Below, piece after piece: positions 9,829 through 20,946 of a stretch of 64,000 nt of DNA; the stretch's first letter is position 1; every line of letters begins with the position of its first letter. The stretch is from positions 55,739,739 to 55,803,738 of the forward strand of contig CM068584.1 of the NCBI GenBank assembly GCA_035048485.1. The letters are read 5' to 3'. This stretch comes from Pteria penguin (taxonomy: Eukaryota > Mollusca > Bivalvia > Pterioida > Pteriidae). Position numbers and translations under genes: made by a program. The notes beneath the pieces are model-generated. The model was not told the DNA's origin and made no database searches. It saw only the letters and a program-made list of their open reading frames with translations.

Positions 9829-10158
9829 GGGCCTTCTAACTAGCGCAAAACGAAAAGGGGCCCACCCGTCTTACCTAAAAAATCCTCAGCACTCACACCA
9901 CAATCCTAAACCCGTGCACAACTATCAATAATTGGAGCCTTCTAACTAGCGTAACGCGAAAAGGGGCTCCCCCTATTCATAACATAACAATAATTCAATA
10001 ATGCATGTACTTACCCAAAATAACCGAGCCTTCTAACTAGCGAAACGCGAAAAGGGGCTCATATCTCCAACACTAAATCTTCCTATCCTACCTCTCTCCG
10101 TCCTTTACCAAACTCAAATAACAGAGCCTTCTAACTAGCGCAACGCGAAAAGGGGCTC
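9829..10158 (+). repeat. four spaced copies of a 35-nt hairpin unit
   Basis: Copies lie at 9829-9863, 9935-9969, 10026-10060 and 10124-10158, so start-to-start spacing is 106, 91 and 98 nt, with unrelated spacers. Each has terminal arms GAGCC and GGCTC, a conserved TTCTAACTA, an inner GCG-NAA-CGC mini-hairpin, and a GAAAAGG segment. In copy 1 the arms are GGGCC and GGCCC, so both partners changed together, which supports RNA pairing. The loop base N is T, A and C in copies 2, 3 and 4; copy 1 has a disrupted inner stem. Confidence 0.85.
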
Positions 10159-10200
10159 AATCCCACCCCTAACCGCCAACTTCACAAATGCACAAAACCA

Positions 10201-10971
10201 ACATCCCTTGCACTTAGCACAGAAATCTAAAAAGCGCAATTTCTCTTTACATTTATCTTTACTTTTTCGGTACGAAAAAGAGGATTGAAAATGTTTCGGT
10301 GCTCTATCCAATGAAATTCGCCAAGACAAAACTGACTCGGGAAATCCCGAACATATTTGAATTAAGTAATTTCCAAAAGGTAGCTCTAACACGTCCGCGT
10401 GGCTACAATCATTTTCAATCCGTTTTGGCTGTCCAAAATGCACGAAATTGATAAATATAGAATGTAAGTTTTTAAATAGGGAAAATATTATATAGCGCTT
10501 ATAGATTTCACTCAGCACATTAATAAATGTTTTTATCCATTTTTTAGTGATACTAAAAAGTGTAAATAGTTTTATCTTATACCAAATAAAAATAAAATAA
10601 AAACATCTGTGTAAATAAAATCACCATATTTTTAAATTATTATGTTCTAATCCCAATTAGGATATTTTAAAATAAATGTATCCATTAAAAAGGGGGGTAT
10701 AAAGATATCAATCACATACACACACAACAATCCAATACAATTCTACAAATTATTACCAAATTATGACAGTGTGTTGGGAATCATCGTAGCACACTGTCAT
10801 GATACATTTAAATAGGCGGAATTCGATCTCATTTAAAGAATTAACCGCTATCAATAAAATAAAGAAATAATGGCCTATGACATTTATATCGCACATTTAT
10901 ATACATCATACGTTAATTATATTTTGTATTGTGTTGATATCGGTATACTCTCTTAGTTTCCATTGCAGGTG
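10201..10971. other. AT-rich spacer downstream of the LINE
   Basis: A 127-codon frame on the minus strand (10135-10518) overlaps the LINE 3' repeat and shows no domain, so I treat it as chance. Nothing else is recognised. A splice-acceptor-like TTCCATTGCAG ends at about 10968. Confidence 0.4.
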
Positions 10972-11097
10972 ATGTCTCCCAGAAGAAGGGAAAAACGAGA
11001 ACACAAGGGGTATAGACCAGTAAAATCGGGATATACCCCTCCACACTACCCAACACTAGGAAACAAACCCTACACAAACCCCTATGCTAAGGCTTAA
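10972..11097 (+). CDS. small basic Tyr/Pro-rich ORF of unknown function
   Basis: 41 codons starting MSPRRREKREHKGYRP and ending with NPYAKA. The N-terminus is Arg/Lys-rich and the remainder is Tyr, Pro and Gly rich. It begins four bases after a good splice-acceptor-like sequence and is followed directly by a set of RNA hairpins. No family is recognised. Chance is possible at this length; the biased composition is the only positive evidence. Confidence 0.25.
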   Translation: MSPRRREKREHKGYRPVKSGYTPPHYPTLGNKPYTNPYAKA

Positions 11098-11104
11098 GAT
11101 TTCC

Positions 11105-12037
11105 AAGGGCCTATGCCCTTTAGGGGAGATCACTCATTGATCTCTAGGTAAATTTCTTCACCCAGCTAAAAACCAAACACATACACTAGTAGGATTTTTT
11201 ACAGTAAAGTTAATTTATTTTTGATTTAATCCTATGATAGAAACTAAGACCGATAGGGGTAATTCTCTTGATTTTTGACATCTGAACTCCCTTAACTAGT
11301 AAGGGAGGGAGGCGTGCGAGTTGGGAACTATCACGTTAAACACATTAGGCCTAAGGGTAATACTTTTCTTATAGGGGTAATTATTGACTTGTAGGGGTAA
11401 AGCTAAATATCATTTATTTCATATCTAAATAAATTCCCATTTCCTTTCCTATCACTTTGGCATTTTAAATACACCATTCGGCCACCCATCAAAAACTATT
11501 TTCAAAAATCTTCAGGCTCCTCCTCTTCCTCCTTTGCGTGGCGCCTTTAATGAAACTTGGTGGAGGTGGTAGTAACCAGACATACAATTCCCTATCGGAA
11601 GTCTATCCCTGGCACGCATAGCCGAGACTCCTACCACCTTCACAGGTAACCAGTCAGCACTGCCTTCTAGGCACCCGGTGACCTGATAAGCCGAGAAATA
11701 ATCGGCACTTTTTACATAACCTGGTATAAAGTCCTCTTAAGGACTGCAAATCCAGGAAACCCCAGAAACCGCATTACCATCTCTCCTACCCACTTTGGGC
11801 GGAGGGACGTGTAGCAAGGTCCTACTTCAGGACAGTCTGCACGTTAAATCTCGACCTATCGATCGATCGCTCACTAAATCAGTCTCATTACAGAGCTTAG
11901 TGGAATCACGTCTCCCTGTATTTATAATGTGACTTTATTCAATTTCTATGGATTTATATTGTGTGAATATTGTATGTTGTGACAACGACTAGTGTTATTA
12001 GACTGTTAATAACGCTCTATTTATCAAACAACGATAA
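11105..12037 (+). other. hairpin-dense island, candidate structured RNA
   Basis: Perfect or near-perfect short stems follow each other: AAGGGC-CTAT-GCCCTT (11105-11120), GAGATCA-CTCAT-TGATCTC (11126-11144), CTCCCTTA-ACTAG-TAAGGGAG (11287-11307), and an 11-pair long stem 11562-11572 with 11631-11641 that encloses a TTCC/GGAA hairpin. Then come GCCGA-GAAATAA-TCGGC (about 11692-11708), AGTCCT-CTTA-AGGACT (about 11729-11744), GTCCT-ACTTC-AGGAC (about 11820-11834), GTTATTA-GACTGT-TAATAAC (11994-12013) and TTATC-AAACAAC-GATAA (12021-12037). Between 11250 and 11400 there are several TAGGGGTAA direct repeats. No protein-coding frame spans it. It could be untranslated leader or tail RNA of a retroelement. 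Confidence 0.45.
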
Positions 12038-12040
12038 TTA

Positions 12041-12988
12041 TGATGATTATTGTCTGGGACAGTTCTGAAACTATACTGTGATGGATTTTAAGCCAAAGCG
12101 GCTACTTTACATAACGTTTTACCGGGGTGGTTTTGCACAGTTAAAATTGCCCATGGAAGTGCATATATAAAACATACAACTGCGACAAGCACAAGTGTAA
12201 ATAATACATTTGTATAAAGTACATGTGTAAACGATATATCTTCAACGATATCTTCAATGTAAATTTACAATTCTGCATGTCTGGAATTTGACTACTAATA
12301 CCCTCCATACACGAGAGTGTATTCCAGAACGTGACCCACAACCGGAAGTTGATATTCCATGTGTGATATATTTCTCCGGTGTGTTTTGGCTCTCTGGGAA
12401 CCTTAGATCTATTTGGTAAGTCAGTACCGACATTAGTAATTATAACACATAATACCCAACGTTAACTATGTCTATAGTACAATATATGGTAAATAATATA
12501 ACTATACAGTTAAAATATTATCAAACATACTGACCCAATAACGTGGCGACATCTATGGTGCATTTGCATTGACCCAAACTTTGTCTAATAATACAACTTG
12601 GACGTCACGGCGGTACGCTATTTCTGTTGATCTAATGCGTGGAAAGTTTTGATCCAGGTGAATAGCAAATGTGATAATTTAATAACTAGCGCTTATTACC
12701 GCATTTTTTCGAAAAGTTTTCAAAGTGCTGTTATCTCTGTCTAATTGCCCGTTACACAGAGAGTATGCGGACATCTCGGACCCCGGACAACTCGGACCAC
12801 TATGCTTTAAGCAATTTAAATTCTGTAAAAATCTAATAGTATGATGAAAAAAAAAATTACAATACCATGTTGCTTATTACATATGAAATATTCAAATATT
12901 TATTCATGATCACATATTGATATTATTTATGAACATGTATGCTGACTATGTATACATATGTATAAATACATCAGTATCAATCTTTTAA
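12041..12988. other. spacer, nothing recognised
   Basis: AT-rich sequence with a short CGGACC-repeated patch near 12774-12800. No gene or element was found. Confidence 0.4.
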
Positions 12989-13257
12989 CCCGGTGTGGCC
13001 TAGTGGTATCGCGCTGGACTCCTGATGGGGAGGCCGGGGTTCGATTCCCGCTCTGGTCATGCCAGTGTCCCGTCTTTCGGATGAGACCGTAAAAACAGAA
13101 GCCCCGTGTCGTGGTATGCATGGCACGTTAAAGATCCCTCACTGCTTCGGGTGGGTCCGTTGCAAAGGTCAAGATTTGTATGCCCCGCATCGGGCAGATG
13201 CTGTCACTATATACGTGAAATATTCGTGGTGTAACGTTAAACAAAAATCAATCAGTC
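12989..13257 (+). mobile_element. tRNA-derived SINE, family A, near full length
   Basis: The head carries a box A-like TGGCCTAGTGG and a box B GGTTCGATTCC. The body contains GTTAAAGATCCCTCACTGC and GGGTGGGTCCGTTGCAA, and the tail ends CGTGAAATATTCGTGG...AATCAATCA. At least three other long copies occur in this window (23233, 24248, 54522). Non-autonomous, transcribed by RNA polymerase III, mobilised by a LINE with a matching tail. Confidence 0.88.
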
Positions 13258-13515
13258 TTCTTCTTTCCGGTATGGAGTGGACTCAAAACTGAGTGTTAAG
13301 TACTCCAGCTATATTGCTTTTGATGACTAAGCTTTTCTTTACCCACATGTGGACACATGCAATAAATGCAAACATATTTATATTCATTTAGTACCTGAAA
13401 TACTAGGTGTACGAGTATTTATTCATTTAAATTGTCGACATTTATTATAGATTGTTTATTGAAATTTATTTTGTAATTCAACTATTAAGATAGCACATTG
13501 AAAATTGTCTTATAG

Positions 13516-13668
13516 GTGTTTCAAGAGGTCATAAGCCAACTTCCTCGCAGACCTGCTGTGTAGTCCATTGTGGCAGATTTTGAGAAAGCAACGTGGGCTG
13601 CAACTAGACGGGTGATCCCTGGCGTTGGTATCCGCGGGTGCAATTACCACGCGACTGTGAAAGCTGAC
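13516..13668 (+). pseudogene. MULE transposase exon fragment
   Basis: After a TTATAG acceptor ending at 13515 the frame reads VFQEVISQLPRRPAV, an in-frame TAG, then SIVADFEKATWAATRRV and IPGVGIRGCNYH. The DFE..AxxxVxPG..I.GCxxH pattern is the second catalytic block of MULE-type (Mutator-like) DDE transposases. The rest of the transposase is absent. The in-frame stop marks it as dead. Confidence 0.7.
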
Positions 13669-13904
13669 TCGGAGCTCGAGGAAAGTTATCCTCTTGAGAC
13701 TTGGATCATTTTTAAGTCGGCTAGTCCCGCAAAAAATCCAATAAGCACAGGAAACGAAACATTCGATAGTTTATTAGTTGCTTTGTGCTTGTCACAGTAC
13801 GCTGCCCACTTCTCATGGAAACGCTTCGGTAATTTCTCACAAATTCGTTGATACTTACAGGTTTGGGGTTGGGTCTTATTAGCCAAACACTGTTTTGACT
13901 TGCT

Positions 13905-14903
13905 CTGTAAATAATAAAGATCCAAATATTACAATAGTTTCCAATCTTTATGCTGTCACTGTCACGGAACAAGTGATGTGATGTAACATCACATATAAGA
14001 ATTGAAAGTACACAGCTCTGTCATTAACCATACAAGATGGTTTCACAATAGCAATAGAATACAAATGTAAAATATAAACTTTTCATGATAAAACAATTTA
14101 TCAAACATGGGGAATTAACACAATATGGGGAATTTCCAAGTGAACCTGAATGACTAATTCCATATGAATAAATTTAACATTACCGCCTGGAGGTTAAGGG
14201 AGATAACTCTGTAAAACTAAGATCACCAAGGTAAAGGTGAAGCGTAAATAATGACTAAATGCTCTTTAACTTTACTTGTAATAACGTTGAATGAAAGTCA
14301 AGAAACTTGTTTTATAATTTTCAAACAAATTAAAACAATAACAAAATCAAGATCAAGGACCATAACTCTGGCAGTATGCACCTATACAAGAGTGAATATA
14401 AAACCTTATTAAAGACAATAAAATGCTTACAAGAGCTTCTGAACAATCATGATGTAGAAAATAAGTTTTGGCAGTTCTCTAACATTAACTACACCGGTTC
14501 ATTGACAACAAGGTCAAGGTTCAACTTTTGCATGTTATCGCATATAATAAATGGTGCTATCGAGCCCGATCCTTGTTCTTTAAAAATAACAAACTAAACT
14601 ATAAATCAATTCACTAGCAAAATAGTATATCTACAAAGAAGGGGAACAATACTTATAAATTGAAATTGATTAAAGTAATCTTGTGAACAATGTTTTTCAA
14701 TGCATTATGAAAATTTAAACATGTTATATGTAAAAACTTTGCATAACAAATATATCTTTTGGCATACAGTTAAAAAATGCTTAAACACACATAAAATTAT
14801 ATATAACATATATAATTTAAACTGACATACCTGTAAATAATAAAGATCCAAATATTACAATAGTTTCCGATCTTTATTCTGTCACTGTCACAGAACAAGT
14901 GAT
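13905..14903 (+). repeat. 73-bp direct repeat pair enclosing 0.85 kb
   Basis: Copies at 13905-13977 and 14831-14903 differ at three positions I can see. Each contains AATAAAGATC and, 20 bases later in copy 2, its complement GATCTTTATT, so each copy can also fold back. The enclosed sequence is AT-rich with no transposase or RT frame and includes the bivalve-like motif AAGGGAGATAACT at 14200. This may be a short-terminal-repeat element of TRIM or similar type, or a duplication. Confidence 0.6.
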
Positions 14904-15560
14904 AGAAACGCCGTTCCGCGACCCACGGATTGACTTCGTTTACAGAGTTTATTAATCAACCAATCAAATTAGATTTTACAAAATTCGACACTAATTTGAC
15001 CTTTAACATTTCCAAATTTGGGCTACTAAATGTCAAGGAGATAATAAGGTCACACCCCTGACGTCCTTTGTCCGGTCAAGGCGACGCGATCCCGGGACAA
15101 GGAATTTAGCACCTTACGTCATAGCAATTGACTTTATTATCTGGAAAGATTACTTAATTTATTTTTCAATAGCTGCCGATTGGCATGTTGTCTTAAGCAT
15201 GTCCCCGAGATAGATTAATAAGGAAACTATTTACATATAGGGTAAATAAAACTGTCTATGGCGTAAATCTTACACAATCCATTGTTGGATGATTAAAACC
15301 CGCACTTACAAAAATGCTAAAATTATGAAGTTACTAAATAATTTTTCTGAACTTTGCCAATACTACAGAAAAATTGGCAAAATCAAAATCTGCATCAAAA
15401 ACTCTTTTGTTTGATACTAAATACGACATATTTTAACTGACATTTTAAGTTTTAAAGATTTGACTTTAAAAACTAAGATTTTAGACTTATGAATTTTCCT
15501 TTAAAAACTGCAAAATATTGTCATAATGAATATGATAATTGACCAAACAAATTATCTATA
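14904..15560. other. spacer, nothing firm recognised
   Basis: Includes a GC-richer patch 14930-15110 with an imperfect stem (CCTTTGTCC with GGGACAAGG, 15065-15104). No gene was seen. Confidence 0.4.
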
Positions 15561-15752
15561 TTACATATGACAATACTTAGCTCTTCGTATACGCAGCTGG
15601 TCCTCTTTCTCATTTTATCGTTCCTTGAGTTCCTCGACCCTTTGGGAGAGCTCCTCATTCTGCTATTTCATGTTACTAGGAGCAGGCATCTCTTCTTTGT
15701 TTCTTGTCAAGTTTGGATTCTCCAGCAGTTCCGTGCGTGAAGGAGTCTTGTA
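15561..15752 (-). pseudogene. decayed coiled-coil exon, unknown protein
   Basis: 64 codons on the minus strand: TELLENPNLTRNKEEM, then after an in-frame TAG a QNEELSQRVEELKER heptad-like run, an in-frame TAA, and NEKEDQLRIRRAK. The Glu/Lys/Leu/Gln pattern is a clear coiled coil and unlikely by chance. Both stops are one transition from Gln codons. No family is recognised. It is probably an exon of a dead gene copy or a transposon protein. Confidence 0.5.
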
Positions 15753-15929
15753 TATATATGTATTTATCGAGTAAGGACTCGCTGTGGCGTCGTGGTATAG
15801 GGCGTGTCGGTTCTTACTGCCGACAGAGGCAGACGTTTCGTCCTTGACACCAAGACTGTACGCACTTTTAATTCTCTAAGAAGGTATCTATGCTTCCAGA
15901 CTATAGTTCTGGAGAATGCTCCTGTTGCT

Positions 15930-16801
15930 TGATTGAAATAGAAAAAGATCAAATAAAACGTCTAATCTTTATTCCGTTCTGCAGATAAGATAGCTTGACC
16001 TACGTCAAGCAATAATAATATATAATATCATATATGATTAATTTGTCAAATATGACAATTACAAATCTTCAATTATAACAAAATTGGGGAACAGATAAAT
16101 ATACTCGCTTTGCCTAAAACATTAAAACATTAAACCAAAGAATTATTTTTGTTGGACTAAAACAATGAAACAAGTTTTATCTAGGTTTGACTTAGAGTTC
16201 GATATAAAGGATAGACATTAACTTGGTACCAAACCAAAAATAAAAATGTTTGAAAATTAATATAAATTCTAAAATGAACTTATTAACAAACAAAAGTAGA
16301 CTCATTGATTAGAACCAATCAAATATTATTCTAAAAATAATAATGAAAATATTTCTTAATAAATGCTGAATATTATATGACAAAATGATAATGCAATTTA
16401 TGCGTTTCAGACATTATCTTATGTTTTTTTTTCTAAGATTTTGCCGTTTACAATAACAGTATATTTAGTATTGTTTCCTCTCAATAAGTCCAACTTAATA
16501 ATATTCACATACTCACAAGGTTAGCGGTGCGACTAAACATACACATTTCAACAAATAAATAAATCTAATTCATTGATAAAGACTATAAAAATTCAAAACG
16601 AGGTATATATGATAGATATATAAATATATATATATATACAAATATGTTTCCTAACAATATAAAGACAACTGCATAGTTTATTTGATAATAAAAATTACGT
16701 GAAATATAAAATTTACATTTAAAACGATTATAACCATATTTACCTGATTGAAGTAGAAAAAAAGATCAAATAAAACGTCTAATCTTTATTCTGTTCTGCA
16801 G
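15930..16801 (+). repeat. 55-57-bp direct repeat pair enclosing 0.76 kb
   Basis: Copies at 15930-15984 and 16745-16801 share AAAGATCAAATAAAACGTCT and AATCTTTATTC..TTCTGCAG and differ at a few positions plus a two-base length change. The design (AAAGAT...ATCTTTATTC) resembles the 13905/14831 pair, suggesting related element ends. The interior is AT-rich and non-coding. Confidence 0.55.
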
Positions 16802-18985
16802 GTGAGGGAACGAAATAGACGCGGACCCCGGTTTTATTTGGCTTACATGATTCGACCTTTATTTAAAAAAAATATATATTATTTTTACGCTATGCGCAAT
16901 TTCTTGAGACAGATATTATTTAATATTGCTTAAAAGTTATCAAAGAAGTAAATAAAGGTAATAAAATGGTCAAGTAAAGCATGTTTTCACACGCGTAACA
17001 CACATGATGGGCTTAATTTGTCCCTCAAGGCGCGAATTAGGAATAGAAAATGTAAGAAAAAGGCTGTGAGGGTTTAACTCTTGCATAGAACAAGGATCTC
17101 GTTCTATGCTCGAGCCCTTTTACCTAAATAAGTGTAATTTGGACATGGTATTTCAAGAATAGGAAACTTGTATGTTAACACGCACTAAAATTGACGTTTA
17201 GTTAAAAGTACATTTTAGATAAAAATTGTCAATGAAATTAAATTTAATAAAGAATTTCATGAATAATAATATTATTTTAAGTAAACAAAGTTTTTCTTCA
17301 CGACAAAATCGATAGTGAACAGTTTAGTCAAGTATTTTTCTACGGCATTTTGTATCTTCCACGCTGACGGTCAAACCTACAGTCTAGTGACCGCGCAACA
17401 GCAGCTCTATTTATACTGTAGCAAGGGATCCCACACGGAGGAAGCATGTAAATGAAGTGATCTAAAATGGCATGAACATACTATTTACAGTAACATACAT
17501 TTGTGGTCATAGGCCCAATATATTGCTACAACATCCCCGCCTAAGTTTGTGGTCACTTATAAGGAACATATGTAGTTAATGTTTATATTAATCTGACAGG
17601 CCAGGCACCAAAACAGTAATAAGTATCTGTCTCAAACCAGAGGAGCTAATTCTTAACAATGTTACCAACCCTGATTCTGGAACAAAACGAATGGAGCTTG
17701 AAACTATTGCAACACCCGTGCTTTTCCTGCAGCGAGGTTAAGACTAGGAAGTATGTAGGCAAATGAAGATAAGAATGTAAAGAAGTTTGTGATTTTTTAC
17801 TAGAAATGGACTGTATTAACAAAACATGGATATAACAAAACTGAGAGAGGTGAATGAACATGAGCATCTGCAAGTATATTTAAGTTTAGAAATGGCCCAA
17901 AATAATGAGAACAATCATATTATCAATAGCAAAACCTTTGTACTTTGCATGGTTTTAAAAATAGAATTCCAATGATTTACATGATAAAGATTACCCAAAC
18001 CTCAAAGCAATTAGAAGTCTAGAAAAGCTTTACTTTCTTTTGTCTCCTAGGGCTTAAGAGGGAGAAGCAAAAATAATCTGCATATGTGAAACGTGGCAAA
18101 ATCATATATCTTATCACATAGTATTACGCAGATGTAAATTTCACTTACAAAAATATTCAAATATGTATGTTTTAACAATGTGGGTATTGTAAATACATAT
18201 TAAATGTTTATAAATGATATTAATACATTTATAAACCATGTTTAACAATATGTATAAAATAGTGTATTTGTGACAATAAGCATTGCAACATGTGACAAAA
18301 ATTAATTCATTAACGAGAGACTAGTGATTTATTATTGAATTAACATTGAGAAAGATTATTCTGAATATGCAAATAAACCAGAAGTTAGAAAAAAAAGTTT
18401 GGCTTACAACCAAATTATGACGGAAAGTGCAGTGATACGAAGTACATGGATGGAAACATGCACAATTTTTTTGTTTGAGTGTGGCATCAGATTATGTCTT
18501 CCGCCATAGTAATAAACTAATAAATAATAGAAAATAAATAACTAGTAATAGATAACTGAAACTTACATATGAATGCAAAGCTGCGGAAGTTTTAACTACA
18601 TGCATGTATTAATAATAAAATAAACATAGTGCATTTGATATATGTCATATTAATATAGTTATTGGTTGATCCTGAAATTGAACAACATAAGCACGTATTA
18701 ATATATACATACATATAGTATCAATAAGTGAATGGGTTTTTTTCCAAATTAAGCAATATATGACAATAAATGATGATGTTTATATAAAGTAAAATAAACA
18801 AATTCAAGGACAAAATTTACAAATACATGTATTTCACTCCGAGTTCATGTATCTATTCTGCATACTTTCCCAATGTACTGGAAGTTTAGAGAATTTCCAT
18901 AATTTCGAGACTTACTTCTGGTAGATTGTAATAAAACGTACCTTAGGTATGTTCTTTTGGATGCAGCGTGGTTATTTTTGTGATT
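16802..18985. other. AT-rich spacer with one strong hairpin
   Basis: The only notable item is the 9-bp perfect stem GCATAGAAC with GTTCTATGC at 17083-17109 (loop AAGGATCTC). An 18-mer AT microsatellite-like run lies near 16616-16640. No gene was recognised. Confidence 0.4.
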
Positions 18986-19225
18986 TCAATTGTTATTTTC
19001 GTTTTCATGGTTACCGGTATCTCTGTGTTCGTGGCGATATCTACCCGGTGCGACGCGTTTGAACCTCGTGTTGATTAGCATAGACTCTTCATTCTCCAAG
19101 TCCCAATTCGAGAGATTTGATAGATACTGTACGTTGGCCTCTCCTATCTCGTTAATTAATTTGTTCCACTCCTTATGTACGTATTCATCCCATTCTGCAT
19201 CGCTGAAGATGTCATTATAATAATC
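18986..19225 (-). CDS. probable last exon of an unknown gene
   Basis: 80 codons read without interruption to TGA at 18986-18988. There is no internal ATG start, so it must be an internal or terminal exon. The peptide includes FSDAEWDEYVHKEW, LSNWDLENEESMLI and RFKRVAPGRYRHEHRD, ending in an Asn/Glu/His-rich tail. Trp/Asp/Glu-rich composition and lack of lesions argue for real coding. An AG acceptor is plausible near 19226 but the pyrimidine tract is poor. No family is recognised. It could be a host exon or part of a transposon gene. Confidence 0.5.
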   Translation of the reverse strand, partial: DYYNDIFSDAEWDEYVHKEWNKLINEIGEANVQYLSNLSNWDLENEESMLINTRFKRVAPGRYRHEHRDTGNHENENNN

Positions 19226-20672
19226 TTGCGTGCCTTTGTTGATTTATTGCAAATAATACATAAGTGTCTTATGTTGTATGAATTACAATTCAGTATATAA
19301 TTTGTACGATACATGGCATATCTATATTTTGTATTGAATTGCAAAAATAGCAAATATTAAATTGAATCAGATACAGCATATATATTTGTAAATAATACTG
19401 CATATGTGAATATATAATGAAAATACAAGAATATCATGCAAGTTCTTTTCATTCTTCTTGAACAACACACCAAGTAAGGTGCTGAGTCCTATAAAGGATT
19501 TGTGAGATGTATTTTATCATGAAACAAATACCTTTTGTTGACTGTTCATGTCAAACAGTACTATAAAAGTATTACTCAGAAACCATAGCATTGTATTTCA
19601 ACATAAATGAATTTTGTGTTTTACTATATAAATATTTCAAAAAAGGGAACAGAGGATTGCCAGATGTACATTCATTACGAAACAATACACGTTTCATGTT
19701 ATCAATGGTTGTTGTATAGTAAAACTTATTTCTAAAAGCAATATTTATCAAAACTTGCATCATCTAGTCAACAATAACGAGGGTATACATGCTTTTGTCT
19801 TTTATCTTCTTTGATCTCTAATGTATCTTACACCTATACAGGTTTTAAATCTGGGATAATTTTCAAATAAGATTGATATAAACTTGAATGCTTTTTTCCT
19901 TTTTTTGTAAATGTTATATAAATCTAAACAAAATAATACATTCATATCTTTATATACATGTTGAATCATAAATAATCATATATGTCAAGAAATCAGGAGG
20001 AAAATATTTATATTAATACCTCTTAAATCTAGTCAGTCAGAACTCTTCAGAATGCCAAATCCAACAACAAATGATAAATCAGCCTAGCACAGTAAATGGA
20101 TTGTCCCCTTCACAATTATGCAAAAAACTATTTGTATGGTTCCATAAGTACTGCAATCTGCAAAATGTTATCTTAAAATCATTCAATCATTCAGAGCGAA
20201 TCAGCAGCATAATATTACCAACTTAAAGCATATCCTTAATTTTTAATTAAAAAAATCCGGAGCCATTTTCACATACCATGACTATACATTACAACTTAGT
20301 TCTCAACTTAGCTTATAAGAGTAAAAAAAGTTTTAGAATAAAAATAAAGGTATGCATGAAATAGAAATACCGTGTTAAAAACATTATAATAAAGAAAAAA
20401 AAAAAATAAAATGCCAGGCATGAGAGTTTGATGTCTGGTACCATTGTAGCTTTTTGCACTGTCGCTTTTTTTCGCTTCTCGTCATGTCCATCTTGTACTT
20501 CCCCCTTCCCCTAACCTTACTTAGATAAGGGAAAAACTAAATTTGTTTCCTTCTCTCTCAGCATTACAGAAAATTTGACAGAATCTGATATGACCCCAGG
20601 TTTTGATTAACTTCATGCAGCAAAAGTACATTTTCTATAATTCTATGTAAATACACAGGTACGTGGTTGATT
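19226..20672. other. AT-rich spacer, possibly intronic
   Basis: It lies between two minus-strand exon candidates. No repeat or domain was recognised. Confidence 0.35.
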
Positions 20673-20946
20673 TCATAGCTTGAAACAATCATTTGATCTA
20701 AAACATGGAAGCATTGCACATGCAGAAGATGATGAACTTAAAGGTTCTAGCAATGGAATATATTCATCTTGACATACATATGTGGCTGTCATATTATTCA
20801 ATTCCTCCAATAGTTTTGCTGCCTATGGCATTTCTCTTGTTACCCCCTCAACCATCTCAAATTATTCCACTGCATATCCATTGATGTATTTCTTGATTAA
20901 CGATCTTGTAGTTTTGTTACTTATAATTACTCTGTCCATAAACCGA
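20673..20946 (-). pseudogene. decayed last exon, unknown protein
   Basis: A strong acceptor (long T tract then CAAATAG) precedes position 20946. The frame then reads RFMDRVIISNKTTRSLIKKY, a TAA, a block with FEMVEGVTREMP, a TAG, and AAKLLEELNNMTATY...EYIPLLEPLSSSSS before TGA at 20673-20675. Sustained amphipathic, protein-like composition on both sides of the stops suggests a dead exon of about 91 codons. Both premature stops could derive from Gln codons. No domain is recognised. Confidence 0.45.

Larger units (their letters stand above)
3709..10200 (+). mobile_element. I-group non-LTR retrotransposon (LINE)
   Basis: Order: long 5' UTR, ORF1 with zinc knuckles, 203-nt inter-ORF spacer, ORF2 with AP-type endonuclease, RT, RNase H and a C-terminal CCHC finger, then a structured 3' UTR. 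RNase H after RT places it in the I superfamily (I/Nimb-like) rather than jockey, CR1 or R1. Both ORFs are uninterrupted, so the copy could be young and possibly active. The ends are not certain: 3709 is the putative start site and the 3' border is set after the last hairpin repeat. I could not find a target-site duplication. Confidence 0.8.

Noticed and set aside
9829..10158. CRISPR array
   Set aside because: The repeat-spacer look is superficial: only four units, spacers of unequal length, eukaryotic retrotransposon context, and no cas genes.
10135..10518. 127-codon minus-strand protein
   Set aside because: It overlaps the LINE hairpin repeat and shows no recognisable domain or splice signals.
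3695..11880. LTR pair enclosing the LINE, from the shared CGCTCACTAAATCA at 3695 and 11867
   Set aside because: Only 14 bases match exactly and flanking similarity is weak; several 14-mers are expected to recur by chance in a window this size.
12989..13060. Functional tRNA gene
   Set aside because: It has box A and B but continues into the SINE body, with further copies in the window; acceptor stems do not close.
15776..15860. tRNA-like head with TGGCGTCGTGG
   Set aside because: Box B is poor and no SINE body follows; left out as too weak.
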